DNA of 64,000 nt, from contig JASJOS010000002.1 of NCBI GenBank assembly GCA_030068525.1, positions 434,001 to 498,000 of the forward strand, in the 5' to 3' direction. The position numbers and the translations under genes are program-made. The stretch comes from Xanthocytophaga flava (GTDB lineage: Bacteria; Bacteroidota; Bacteroidia; Cytophagales; 172606-1). Positions 17,179-25,122 of the stretch are shown here, one piece after another. The notes under the pieces were generated by a model. That model ran no database searches. It was not told the DNA's origin and saw only the letters and a program-made list of their open reading frames with translations. Every line of letters begins with the position of its first letter. Positions within the stretch are counted from its first letter, which is position 1.

Positions 17179-17913
17179 ATGGAAAAGCAAACTGTCATTG
17201 TTACCGGAGCCTCTTCTGGTATTGGTAAAGAGGTTGCCAGATATTTTCTCGAAAAAGGCGATAATGTAGTGATTAACTCTACAACTCCTGAAAAACTAAC
17301 TCAGACTTATCATGAACTCGGGGCGGGATCTAATCTGGCAATGGTAGCCGGAGATGTAAGCAAAAAGAACACAGGTGAACAATTAGTTGCTATCGCTATG
17401 GAAAAATTCGGATCTGCGGATATATTGATCAACAATGCTGGAATATTTGAAACCAAACCATTTCTGGAGGTAGATGAGGCTTATCTTGATCGTTTTCTGA
17501 CTACTAATCTGAAAGGTACTTATTTTACTACTCAGGCTATAATTCCGCAAATGTTGAAACAACATGGTGGGGTAGTGATCAACATTGGTACACCTTTGGT
17601 AAATCATGCATTGGGTGGTGCGCCTGCTACTGCACCTGTTTCAAGTAAAGGGGCTATTCATGCCCTCACTGTTCAACTGGCTGCTGAGTTTGGAAAGCAG
17701 AATATTCGAGTAAATACCATTGCTGCAGGTGTTATCCGTACACCTATGCATGGTAATGATGCTGATAAAAGTGCAGGACTACATCTGATCAATCGGGTGG
17801 GGGAGGTTGAAGATATTGCCCACATGGTGTATACAGTTGCTAAGAATAACTTTATTTCAGGGGCTATCATTCATGTTGATGGTGGTATGGCGGCTGGTCA
17901 TACGTTAAATTAG
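17179..17913 (+). CDS. SDR-family protein lacking the catalytic tyrosine
   Basis: This 244-residue Rossmann-fold protein has TGASSGIG at the NAD(P)-binding loop (residues 10-17), NNAG near residue 86 and the C-terminal GAIIHVDGGM segment. The usual YxxxK catalytic motif reads PVSSK, so the tyrosine is replaced by proline while the lysine is kept. The usual serine region reads INIGTPL. Cofactor binding looks intact but standard SDR catalysis is doubtful. It follows the tautomerase gene by 14 bases. It could be a binding or sensor protein, or use another acid. Confidence 0.85.
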   Translation: MEKQTVIVTGASSGIGKEVARYFLEKGDNVVINSTTPEKLTQTYHELGAGSNLAMVAGDVSKKNTGEQLVAIAMEKFGSADILINNAGIFETKPFLEVDEAYLDRFLTTNLKGTYFTTQAIIPQMLKQHGGVVINIGTPLVNHALGGAPATAPVSSKGAIHALTVQLAAEFGKQNIRVNTIAAGVIRTPMHGNDADKSAGLHLINRVGEVEDIAHMVYTVAKNNFISGAIIHVDGGMAAGHTLN

Positions 17914-17983
17914 CATAAAAGCTGAATAGTAATTGCTTTGTTGTTTTACTTTTCTTGAAATGTCAAAGCACAAATAATATAGT

Positions 17984-18361
17984 ATGATAACTTCACATAC
18001 AGAGACCGCCGTTATCACAGAAACGTTGGAAAACTACTTCAGAAGTATTTGTGAGGGAGATGTAAATACCCTCGCAAAATACTTCCACAAAGGCACTCTG
18101 CTTTGGGGCGATGTAAAAGGACAACCCTATGCTAGAACGTTGGATCAATACCTGGATGGTGTAGAAAACCGCCTAAGTCCCAAAGATTCAGGACAACCAT
18201 TTTTATGGAATATACTATCTATTGATATCATTAACTCCATTGCAATGGTGAAAGTACATGTAAAGATGTATGATTTTAATTATGATGAGTTTCTGTCATT
18301 TCATAAAATCAATAACAACTGGATCATTGTTAGTAAAATGATAAGTGACGTTCAACAATAA
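17984..18361 (+). CDS. NTF2-like (SnoaL/lumazine-binding type) protein
   Basis: This 125-residue alpha+beta cone-fold protein opens with a helix (VITETLENYFRSICEGDVNTL), then strands, and ends in the typical NNNWIIVSKMI strand. Family members are small enzymes or ligand-binding proteins. It sits 70 bases after the SDR gene and 11 bases before the nitronate monooxygenase gene, so it is part of the same run or has its own promoter in the 70-base gap. The ligand is unknown. Confidence 0.8.
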   Translation: MITSHTETAVITETLENYFRSICEGDVNTLAKYFHKGTLLWGDVKGQPYARTLDQYLDGVENRLSPKDSGQPFLWNILSIDIINSIAMVKVHVKMYDFNYDEFLSFHKINNNWIIVSKMISDVQQ

Positions 18362-18372
18362 ATGAAAATACC

Positions 18373-19449
18373 ATGTGGTATGATACAAGGGTAACAAAAT
18401 TATTGGGAATACAATATCCTATTCTGCAAGGACCTTTCGGAGGTAGACTTTCTACTCCTGAATTGGTGTCTACAGTGTCTAATGCTGGTGGTTTGGGTGG
18501 CTATGGGGCTTATACACTAAGCCCTAAGGAAATCTATAAGATCGATACACAAATCAGATCACTAACTAACAAACCCTATAACCTGAATCTTTGGGTGTCT
18601 GACACAGATGTTAAGGAAGGAACAGTTACGGACGAACAGTTTGAGCGAACAAAACAATTGTTCAAACCCTATTTTGATGAAGCAGGCCTGCCTCTTCCTG
18701 TAAAGCCTGCTCCAGTTGAATCACGTTTCGAGAATCAGATACAGGCATTGCTAGATATCCGTCCTAGTATATTTAGTTTTGTATTTGGGATACCATCAGA
18801 AGATATTCTGGAAGAATGTCGTAAGCGGGACATTCTGCTGGTAGGTACTGCAACTACACTGGATGAAGCCATTTGTCTTGAGCAGGCTGGTGTAGATATG
18901 ATTATTGCCTCTGGTTTTGAATCAGGTGGGCATCGTCCGTCATTTTTAGACAAAGCAGAAGTTTCTACTACTGGTACCTTTGTATTAGTGCAACTGATCC
19001 GTGAAAAAGTTAAAGTTCCCGTTATTGCGGCGGGCGGAATTGCTACAGGTAAAGGGATTGTCGCAGCTTTGGCATTGGGAGCAGATGCTGTACAGATTGG
19101 TACAGCTTTTCTGGCTTGTCAGGAATCAGGAGCATTACCTATCCATCGAAAAATGTTATTCTCCGATGCTGCGAAGTATACTATGCTCTCCCGAGTGTTT
19201 ACAGGAAGATTAGCCAGAGGGATTACTACACGCATAGCCAGTGAATTGATGGGTCAGGAAACAGAATATTTGCCTTTTCCCTTGCAAACTGCTTTTATGT
19301 CATCACTACGAAACGCAACTCTTGAACAACAAAAACATGACATGGTATTGTTCTGGGGTGGACAGATTGCTCCTTTGTTAAAATATACTAAAGTTGTTGA
19401 ACTGATGTATGCCCTTATTGAAGATACAAATGTATATTTTGATCTGTGA
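18373..19449 (+). CDS. Nitronate monooxygenase-family FMN enzyme
   Basis: This 358-residue TIM-barrel flavoprotein has the N-terminal IQYPILQGPFGG motif, NAGGLGGYGA, the SGFESGGHRP loop bearing the family histidine, VPVIAAGGIATG and LGADAVQIGTAFL at the phosphate-binding end. Nitronate monooxygenases oxidise alkyl nitronates such as propionate 3-nitronate; relatives reduce enones. It is the last gene of the operon that begins with YceI. A 51-bp perfect palindrome follows about 100 bases downstream. Confidence 0.9.
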   Translation: MWYDTRVTKLLGIQYPILQGPFGGRLSTPELVSTVSNAGGLGGYGAYTLSPKEIYKIDTQIRSLTNKPYNLNLWVSDTDVKEGTVTDEQFERTKQLFKPYFDEAGLPLPVKPAPVESRFENQIQALLDIRPSIFSFVFGIPSEDILEECRKRDILLVGTATTLDEAICLEQAGVDMIIASGFESGGHRPSFLDKAEVSTTGTFVLVQLIREKVKVPVIAAGGIATGKGIVAALALGADAVQIGTAFLACQESGALPIHRKMLFSDAAKYTMLSRVFTGRLARGITTRIASELMGQETEYLPFPLQTAFMSSLRNATLEQQKHDMVLFWGGQIAPLLKYTKVVELMYALIEDTNVYFDL

Positions 19450-19549
19450 GAAATGTAGAAACCTATAGATAGGATTACCATTCGGGTTATCAGATAGTGA
19501 CAATGATGTTCGATGTGCAACCGAGTGGTTGTAAGATGTTTTTTATAAT

Positions 19550-19600
19550 CTGACTAACAATACAGTATAGATGTCACATCTATACTGTATTGTTAGTCAG
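19550..19600. repeat. 51-bp perfect palindrome (25-bp arms, 1-base centre)
   Basis: The arms are exact reverse complements around the single base at 19575. It lies between convergent genes and includes the stop codon and last codons of the AraC gene on the minus strand. There is no T-tract on either side, so ordinary intrinsic termination is uncertain although an RNA hairpin would be very stable. Confidence 0.9.
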
Positions 19601-20434
19601 TTGATTCCGATATTCAGAAATATTAATACCCCGATAACTTTTAAAGAATTTATGGATATGGCTCATATCTGTAAATCCCAGCTCATCACTAATCTCTTTA
19701 ATAGAGAAGGAAGAATAGCGGAGGCGGTTTTCGATCAGATGGAGCTTGTATTCATTAACATAATCCCGAAGTGTGCGACCAGTCTGTTCTTTAAAGAAAA
19801 TACCCAGATAGTGTCTGGAATAGCCAAATTGTTCTGCCAGATGTTTTACCTGTGTTCGTTCAACAGAATAAATATGCTGATGTATGTAATGGATAATCTC
19901 CGTTATTTTGGCGCTGTGCTTGGATGCAGGTGGAGCTGGTGGGATCTGTATGTTTCGTTTAACAATGGATATAAATGCCTGGATCAGAAAGAAAATCGTT
20001 TCATTTAGTTCATTCTGACTAGTCTTCCATTCTTTTACAATCAGTCGTAAGATGTTTTCCAATTGCTCGGCATCCTGCACATTTTTGATAACTGGCAAGG
20101 GCTGATGGCGGACATAAATCAGCAACTGATCCATGTGCTGATTCCATTGACTTTGCAGTAGCGTGTTCCCCATGCCGTGTAAATATACATTGGTAAATTT
20201 CAGAAAGGTAAATTCTGTTTCTTCCTGTACCTCAAAGTGGTGAAAATCGCAAGGGGCTAGTAGAAAAAGACTTTTGGATTGATAGATATATTTCATGCCA
20301 GAGAGACAATGAACTCCCTTGCCCTTATGCACAAATATAATCTCAAAGTGATTGTGGTTATGCACTGGATGCACCCATTCCTGCGTAGTAAAGCTGGATA
20401 TTTTTAACAGTTTGTGCTGGATGTATCTTTTCAT
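19580..20434 (-). CDS. AraC-family transcriptional regulator with cupin sensor
   Basis: This 284-residue protein has an N-terminal cupin-like half (about 10-95, with HNHFEIIFVHKGKG), a linker helix region and a C-terminal double helix-turn-helix (about 180-280, with FGYSRHYLGIFFKEQTGRTLRDYVNEYKLHLIE). The ATG at 20434 is preferred to the TTG one codon upstream. It is divergent from the PRISE-like reductase at 20568, which is its likely target. The inducer is unknown. Its 3' end lies in the long palindrome. Confidence 0.9.
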   Translation of the reverse strand: MKRYIQHKLLKISSFTTQEWVHPVHNHNHFEIIFVHKGKGVHCLSGMKYIYQSKSLFLLAPCDFHHFEVQEETEFTFLKFTNVYLHGMGNTLLQSQWNQHMDQLLIYVRHQPLPVIKNVQDAEQLENILRLIVKEWKTSQNELNETIFFLIQAFISIVKRNIQIPPAPPASKHSAKITEIIHYIHQHIYSVERTQVKHLAEQFGYSRHYLGIFFKEQTGRTLRDYVNEYKLHLIENRLRYSSFSIKEISDELGFTDMSHIHKFFKSYRGINISEYRNQLTNNTV

Positions 20435-20492
20435 CAAGTGTATTTACCAATTACCCATAGAAATATACAAGTAGTAGCCTGTCCCTGCTTTT

Positions 20493-20500
20493 TAACTTTG
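20493..20500 (+). promoter_or_regulatory. Bacteroidota -7 box (TAACTTTG)
   Basis: A perfect TAnnTTTG match in the gap between the divergent AraC and reductase genes gives a leader of roughly 60 bases before the reductase ATG at 20568. Confidence 0.5.
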
Positions 20501-20567
20501 CAGCTATACAAAGGGTTCATTTGTATCCCTTCGCAATCATTATTTATAAACAAATTTTCTTGTGAAT

Positions 20568-21641
20568 ATGTCAGACGTACGAGTTGCAAAACAAACAAAA
20601 GTTGCATTGGTAGTAGGATCTCAGGGTGTAATTGGTCGCAATCTGATAGATTATCTGGTTACACTACCTGATTGGGAGATTATAGGTTTGTCACGACGTG
20701 GAGGTGTATCAACAGACTGGATACAGTATATTTCGGTAGATTTGCTGAATGTCGAAGAGTGTAGGCAAAAACTGAGCTCACTTTCTCATACAACGCATAT
20801 TTTCTATGCAGCCTATCAGGACAAACCTACCTGGGCAGAACTTGTACCTCCCAATCTGGCTATGTTAGTAAATGTAGTCACTGTTGTTGAAGATATAGCG
20901 CCTCACTTACAGCATATCAATCTTATGCAGGGGTATAAAGTATATGGTGCTCACTTGGGCCCTTTTAAAACCCCTGCCAGAGAAACAGATGCCGGACATA
21001 TGCCTCCTGAATTTAATGTAGATCAACAGCAGTTTCTGGAAGAACAACAGAAAGGAAAGAACTGGACATGGTCTGCTATTCGTCCTTCTGTAGTAGGAGG
21101 GTTTGCATTAGGCAATCCTATGAATCTGGCAATGGTGATTGCAGTATATGCTTCTATAAGCAAAGAATTGAATCTGCCTCTTCGTTTTCCGGGTAAGCCG
21201 GGAGCCTATGATAAACTACTTGAGATGACTGATGCTGGATTGCTGGCAAAGGCTACTGTATGGGCCGCTACTGAACCCCGATGTGCCAACCAGGCATTTA
21301 ATATCAATAATGGAGACTTGTTTCGATGGAACGAGATGTGGACTGAGATTGCCCGCTATTTTGAACTGGAGATTGCCCCACCTCTGCCGATGTCTTTGTC
21401 CGTCATTATGGCTGATAAAGAACTTCTCTGGAATAAGATGGTAGAGAAATATGATCTGGAACCTCATTCCTATCAGGAAGTATCATCGTGGGGTTTTGGT
21501 GATTTCGTATTTTCCTGGGACTACGATATGTTTGCAGATGGCACCAAAGCACGTCGTTTCGGATTTCATGAGTATGTAGAAACTAAAGAGATGTTTCTGT
21601 CCATTTTTGACGATCTACGTCAGCGTAAAGTTATTCCATAA
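20568..21641 (+). CDS. PRISE-like SDR (progesterone 5-beta-reductase / iridoid-synthase type)
   Basis: This 357-residue extended Rossmann protein has GSQGVIG at residues 17-23 and the SRRGG cofactor strand typical of NADPH use. It has a GYKVYG motif containing the lysine of the PRISE family, and the SAIRPSVVGG and family C-terminal layout. PRISE enzymes reduce activated C=C bonds of enones. The FYY motif that carries the family tyrosine reads FNV here, so activity may be altered. The start chosen is ATG 20568; a GTG lies two codons upstream. It is divergent from an AraC regulator. Confidence 0.82.
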   Translation: MSDVRVAKQTKVALVVGSQGVIGRNLIDYLVTLPDWEIIGLSRRGGVSTDWIQYISVDLLNVEECRQKLSSLSHTTHIFYAAYQDKPTWAELVPPNLAMLVNVVTVVEDIAPHLQHINLMQGYKVYGAHLGPFKTPARETDAGHMPPEFNVDQQQFLEEQQKGKNWTWSAIRPSVVGGFALGNPMNLAMVIAVYASISKELNLPLRFPGKPGAYDKLLEMTDAGLLAKATVWAATEPRCANQAFNINNGDLFRWNEMWTEIARYFELEIAPPLPMSLSVIMADKELLWNKMVEKYDLEPHSYQEVSSWGFGDFVFSWDYDMFADGTKARRFGFHEYVETKEMFLSIFDDLRQRKVIP

Positions 21642-21672
21642 GCTGCATATAGTTGTAAGAGTGTTATCTTGC

Positions 21673-21711
21673 GTATTCGTTTTTAATCAGGTCCTGATTA
21701 AAAACGAATAC
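21673..21711 (+). terminator. 39-bp perfect palindrome, likely terminator
   Basis: Exact 19-bp arms (GTATTCGTTTTTAATCAGG and complement) surround one central base, 31 bases after the reductase stop and 36 bases before the lipoprotein start. The stem contains a T-run but no T-tract follows it. Confidence 0.65.
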
Positions 21712-21746
21712 AACTAATACATCTACATTCCTTTAAAATAAGTAGT

Positions 21747-22166
21747 ATGAAACTCTATGTAGTTATTACATTAACTGTTTTTTTGATTGGTTGTATGGCT
21801 AAGCCTGAGCAACCTCCATTAACTGAGTTAGAAAAAGCATATTTTGATAGAGTTGGAAGAAAATGTAACTGTCTTATTGAGAGAGAGGTAAACCCTGAAA
21901 TATACAAAAAAAGTGATACTTTAAGAAAAAGAGGATGGTATGTGTTTGTTCTAGATAGTATTTCATGTGAAGCTGTGGAAAAAAAGGATAGCTTAGAGAA
22001 AACTGCTAATACTATTTCAAGACAGTTGCATAGAAAGATTTTAACTAAAGACTTTGTTTATGATTATGATCATATTTCGATTGTATTTAGTTGTAGATCG
22101 GGGGTGAATTCAAGAAATAATGCAGCGTTTACATATACATTAGAGGATTTAGATAAAATGCCCTAG
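21747..22166 (+). CDS. Small hypothetical lipoprotein
   Basis: This 139-residue protein has a hydrophobic signal ending in the lipobox LIGC at about residues 13-16, so it is probably a membrane-anchored lipoprotein. The mature part is charged, contains Cys-Asn-Cys early and another Cys pair later, and matches no family I recognise. It is isolated: a palindromic terminator lies upstream, and a convergent aminotransferase gene ends 16 bases downstream. Confidence 0.65.
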   Translation: MKLYVVITLTVFLIGCMAKPEQPPLTELEKAYFDRVGRKCNCLIEREVNPEIYKKSDTLRKRGWYVFVLDSISCEAVEKKDSLEKTANTISRQLHRKILTKDFVYDYDHISIVFSCRSGVNSRNNAAFTYTLEDLDKMP

Positions 22167-22182
22167 AGTTTAGTGTTTTAGA

Positions 22183-23295
22183 CTAACCCTCTATCCTTGC
22201 TGCTTCAATGGCCTTTAGAATATTCTGTAATCCCTTTTCCAGTTTTTCGGATTTGTCCCAACTATAACCAATACGCATATAACGGGCATCTTCTTCAAAC
22301 CAGTGGCCTCTGCCTATATAGGTGGCATAGGTATTCAGTAAAATGTCATGAAAACGATTGGTATCTACTACTATATCTTTTTTTATTCTGGGAAAGCATA
22401 CACAACCTCCTTTAGGCTCTACCCATTCCAATACTTGCTGATTTTCCATAAAGTGTTTCAGGATGCCAAAGTTCTTTTGTATGGTTGCCATATTGGGGGC
22501 AAACAGTTCTTGTTTTCGTTTTAGGTACTGAAAAGCGATTTCTTCATCAATTACTGAGTTGGTGATACAAATTTGCTCTTTAGCAGCCAGAAACGTTTCC
22601 ATCAGTTGTTGGTTCTTTGATACTATCCACCCGATACGGATACCTGGCAGACCAAACGACTTTGACATGGACGAGATACTGATTACCCGGTCTGATAAGG
22701 TAGCTGCTACAGGTAGTTTCTCTACAAAACACATTTCCCGATAGGTTTCATCCAGTAGCAGATAGGTTTGCTTTTCTTCAATAATCTGTATGATGGCTTT
22801 TAGCTTTTCTTTAGTAATCATTACTCCGGTTGGGTTGTGCGGATAAGTTAGACTCACTAGTTTTGTTTGTGGAGTAATTAATCTTTCCAGCTCAGGCAGA
22901 TCCAGATCAAAGTTGTTTTCAAATGTTAGGTTAAGAAAAGATATGTTAGCTCCAATGGCTCGTGGTGTTTCTATATTAGTTGCATAATTAGATTTAGCGA
23001 CGACTAGATGGTCATCCTTGTCAAGCAGAGACGTAGCGACAATAAATAGGGCTGTGGCTGCTCCTGAAGTAATCAGCACATCCTCGGTTGTAAAGCCGAT
23101 ATCACTGGCAATTACCTCTCTCAGTTCTGGTTTTCCTTTGTGGTCACCATAGAGTAATATCAGATTTTCCAATGAGATACCCAGGTCGCTTAACTTCTGA
23201 TCTGTGAAGGAACTTTCCGATAAGTTACAGTCAATATTTTCATAACCAAAGCCCTCCGGGGCTTCTATTTCAATAGGCATCCTTCTGTACTTCAT
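22183..23295 (-). CDS. Class I/II PLP-dependent aminotransferase
   Basis: This 370-residue fold-type I enzyme resembles histidinol-phosphate aminotransferases and their relatives. It has TSGAATALF, TYPHNPTGV with the family Asn, LLLDETYRE with the PLP-pyridine Asp, and SMSKSFGLPGIRIGW with the Schiff-base lysine at about residue 212. The terminal arginine region (ARYMRIGYS) is present. The position away from any his genes argues against histidine synthesis. It is divergent from the hydrolase gene across a 250-base gap with a long hairpin. Confidence 0.9.
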   Translation of the reverse strand: MKYRRMPIEIEAPEGFGYENIDCNLSESSFTDQKLSDLGISLENLILLYGDHKGKPELREVIASDIGFTTEDVLITSGAATALFIVATSLLDKDDHLVVAKSNYATNIETPRAIGANISFLNLTFENNFDLDLPELERLITPQTKLVSLTYPHNPTGVMITKEKLKAIIQIIEEKQTYLLLDETYREMCFVEKLPVAATLSDRVISISSMSKSFGLPGIRIGWIVSKNQQLMETFLAAKEQICITNSVIDEEIAFQYLKRKQELFAPNMATIQKNFGILKHFMENQQVLEWVEPKGGCVCFPRIKKDIVVDTNRFHDILLNTYATYIGRGHWFEEDARYMRIGYSWDKSEKLEKGLQNILKAIEAARIEG

Positions 23296-23349
23296 ATAGT
23301 TTGTTTACAGGATAATCGATGATTTTTTCATAAAATACTATAACTGATT

Positions 23350-23402
23350 CATATCTTCTGCATTTTTCTATCTATAAAAGTTGATAGGAAGCAGAAGATA
23401 TG
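23350..23402. repeat. Inverted repeat between divergent promoters
   Basis: Exact 12-bp arms (CATATCTTCTGC and complement) are separated by 29 bases that contain a second short stem (CTATC with GATAG). It lies between two divergent genes, so it is not a terminator for either. It could be an operator or a structured leader. Confidence 0.55.
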
Positions 23403-23547
23403 TTACAGACAGATCTGTTTCCGGAAATTATAAGAGAAAATAAAAAAGAGCATTTTTTTTAGAAACAAAATACCTACTTTTTCGTGTTAGTCTTCTAATG
23501 GACAGCAAGTTTATGCTATCTGCTATGGACAAATTCGTAAACAAACT

Positions 23548-24444
23548 ATGAAGCGCTGGATTAAAAGACTTTCTATCACATTCATCATATTAACAGGTAT
23601 CACATTTGGGTTGGATAAACTTGTACAATTCAGAGAATCTAACGATGACATCTATGAATATTTTAGTACTAAGAATTTGAAGCCACAGATTGGCCATTTT
23701 AAAGCCGAAGGGCGTGACATCCGCTATATTTCTATTGGTGAAGATACTTCTGCCACTATTTTGTTTATACATGGAGCACCCAGCTCGTTAAGTTATTACA
23801 AAGATTATCTTTCTGATAGTACCTTATTACACAGAGCGCATATGTATGCTGTGGATCGTCCGGGTTATGGGTATTCAGGTTTTGGCGATCCCTTGACTTC
23901 CATAGAGAAGCAAGCCAAAATCATGGCTACTATTCTCGATAGCCTGCGTAGACCCAATCATCCGGTTGTGGTAGTAGGTACTTCCTATGGTACGTCTGTT
24001 GCCAGTCGGCTAACAATGGACTACCCGAATCTGGTAGATGGACTGGTATTGGTAGGGCCTTCACTGGCACCAGGAGAGGAGAAGATCTATGACATTTCTT
24101 ATCCTATGGAAATACCTCCGTTGAAATGGATGGTGCCTCGCACACTGGTTTCTGCCAATGCGGAAAAACTGTCACATTATCAGGAACTAAAGAAAATGTT
24201 GCCTTTATGGTCAAACATCAAAATACCAGTAGCTTATATTCAGGGAGCAGATGATGATTTGATTTATACTTCTAATGCCAAGTTTGCCCGCAAGAAACTA
24301 GTGAACGTACCATCACTGGATATCACACTTATTGCCAATCGAGGCCATCTGATTACGTTTACAGAAAAAGAGTTTATTCAGAAGACCATTGTGAAGATGT
24401 TAGATAAGGTACAGCAAAAGCCCTGGGATCTGGCTAAGAACTAA
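23548..24444 (+). CDS. Alpha/beta hydrolase, membrane-anchored or exported
   Basis: This 298-residue protein has an N-terminal hydrophobic segment (about residues 8-25) that acts as signal or anchor. The alpha/beta-hydrolase core follows, with HGAPSS at the oxyanion hole (about 75-80), the nucleophile elbow GTSYG (about 145) and a C-terminal NRGHLITF histidine region. QGADDDLIY supplies the acidic residue. The substrate is unknown. It is followed 78 bases later by a PAP2 phosphatase gene on the same strand. Confidence 0.87.
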   Translation: MKRWIKRLSITFIILTGITFGLDKLVQFRESNDDIYEYFSTKNLKPQIGHFKAEGRDIRYISIGEDTSATILFIHGAPSSLSYYKDYLSDSTLLHRAHMYAVDRPGYGYSGFGDPLTSIEKQAKIMATILDSLRRPNHPVVVVGTSYGTSVASRLTMDYPNLVDGLVLVGPSLAPGEEKIYDISYPMEIPPLKWMVPRTLVSANAEKLSHYQELKKMLPLWSNIKIPVAYIQGADDDLIYTSNAKFARKKLVNVPSLDITLIANRGHLITFTEKEFIQKTIVKMLDKVQQKPWDLAKN

Positions 24445-24522
24445 GAGGTATGACTACAAAAACTTTTATTATAGGGAATTGAGATATATTTTTCACCTTT
24501 TGTTGTATAAAAATCTGTAAAG

Positions 24523-25122
24523 GTGAATCGTTCACTATCTTTAAAGCTTTATCTGGGAATAGTATTCCTTTGTTTTATATGCTATTTCTGGATTGATCCT
24601 TTGGTTGCTCATCAGGTGGGTGAACGAACTCACTCTTCTATATGGGAGAAAATATCTTTGCTGGGTAGTTTTGAGGTCTCCTATCAGATTCTGGTCAGTT
24701 ATCTTGTCCTGTTTTTTATCCTTCGGTATTTTTTTGCATTCACACTACCACCTGCTCTTGTGTTGATGATACTCTATAGTTATCTGACAACAGTAGTCAG
24801 TATTCAGTTTCTGAAAACTACCTTGCCACGATATAGACCTGTATTATTACAGAAAGGCTTCTATGGATTTGACCTGCATAGCTCTTTAGCTGGAAGTATG
24901 GATTCATTTCCATCTTTGCATACAGGCATTTTTGTTGCGTTGTGTATTCCTCTTGTATTCAAATTCAATCGCTTAGGGTATATACTTATTCCATTGATAT
25001 TGCTGGTTGGTCTAAGCCGGATATTTCTCAATGTGCATTATGTGAGCGATGTCGTATTTTCTATAGGCCTGTCAACAGGAATAAATACTATCCTTTACCA
25101 TTTTATGAAAAAAGATCTTTAG
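24523..25122 (+). CDS. PAP2-family membrane phosphatase
   Basis: This 199-residue protein has about five to six membrane helices and the three PAP2 motifs: KTTLPRYRP (K-x6-RP), SFPSLHTG in place of the usual PSGH, and SRIFLNVHYVSDV (SR-x5-H-x3-D). PAP2 enzymes dephosphorylate lipid phosphates such as undecaprenyl pyrophosphate or phosphatidic acid. The glycine of PSGH is leucine, a tolerated but less common form. The start is a GTG; no better ATG exists before the first helix. Its stop overlaps the convergent DUF1501 stop by 4 bases. Confidence 0.88.
   Translation: MNRSLSLKLYLGIVFLCFICYFWIDPLVAHQVGERTHSSIWEKISLLGSFEVSYQILVSYLVLFFILRYFFAFTLPPALVLMILYSYLTTVVSIQFLKTTLPRYRPVLLQKGFYGFDLHSSLAGSMDSFPSLHTGIFVALCIPLVFKFNRLGYILIPLILLVGLSRIFLNVHYVSDVVFSIGLSTGINTILYHFMKKDL

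Noticed and set aside
23350-23402. Terminator
   Set aside because: It lies between divergent genes and has no following T-run, so no transcript of a known gene should end here.
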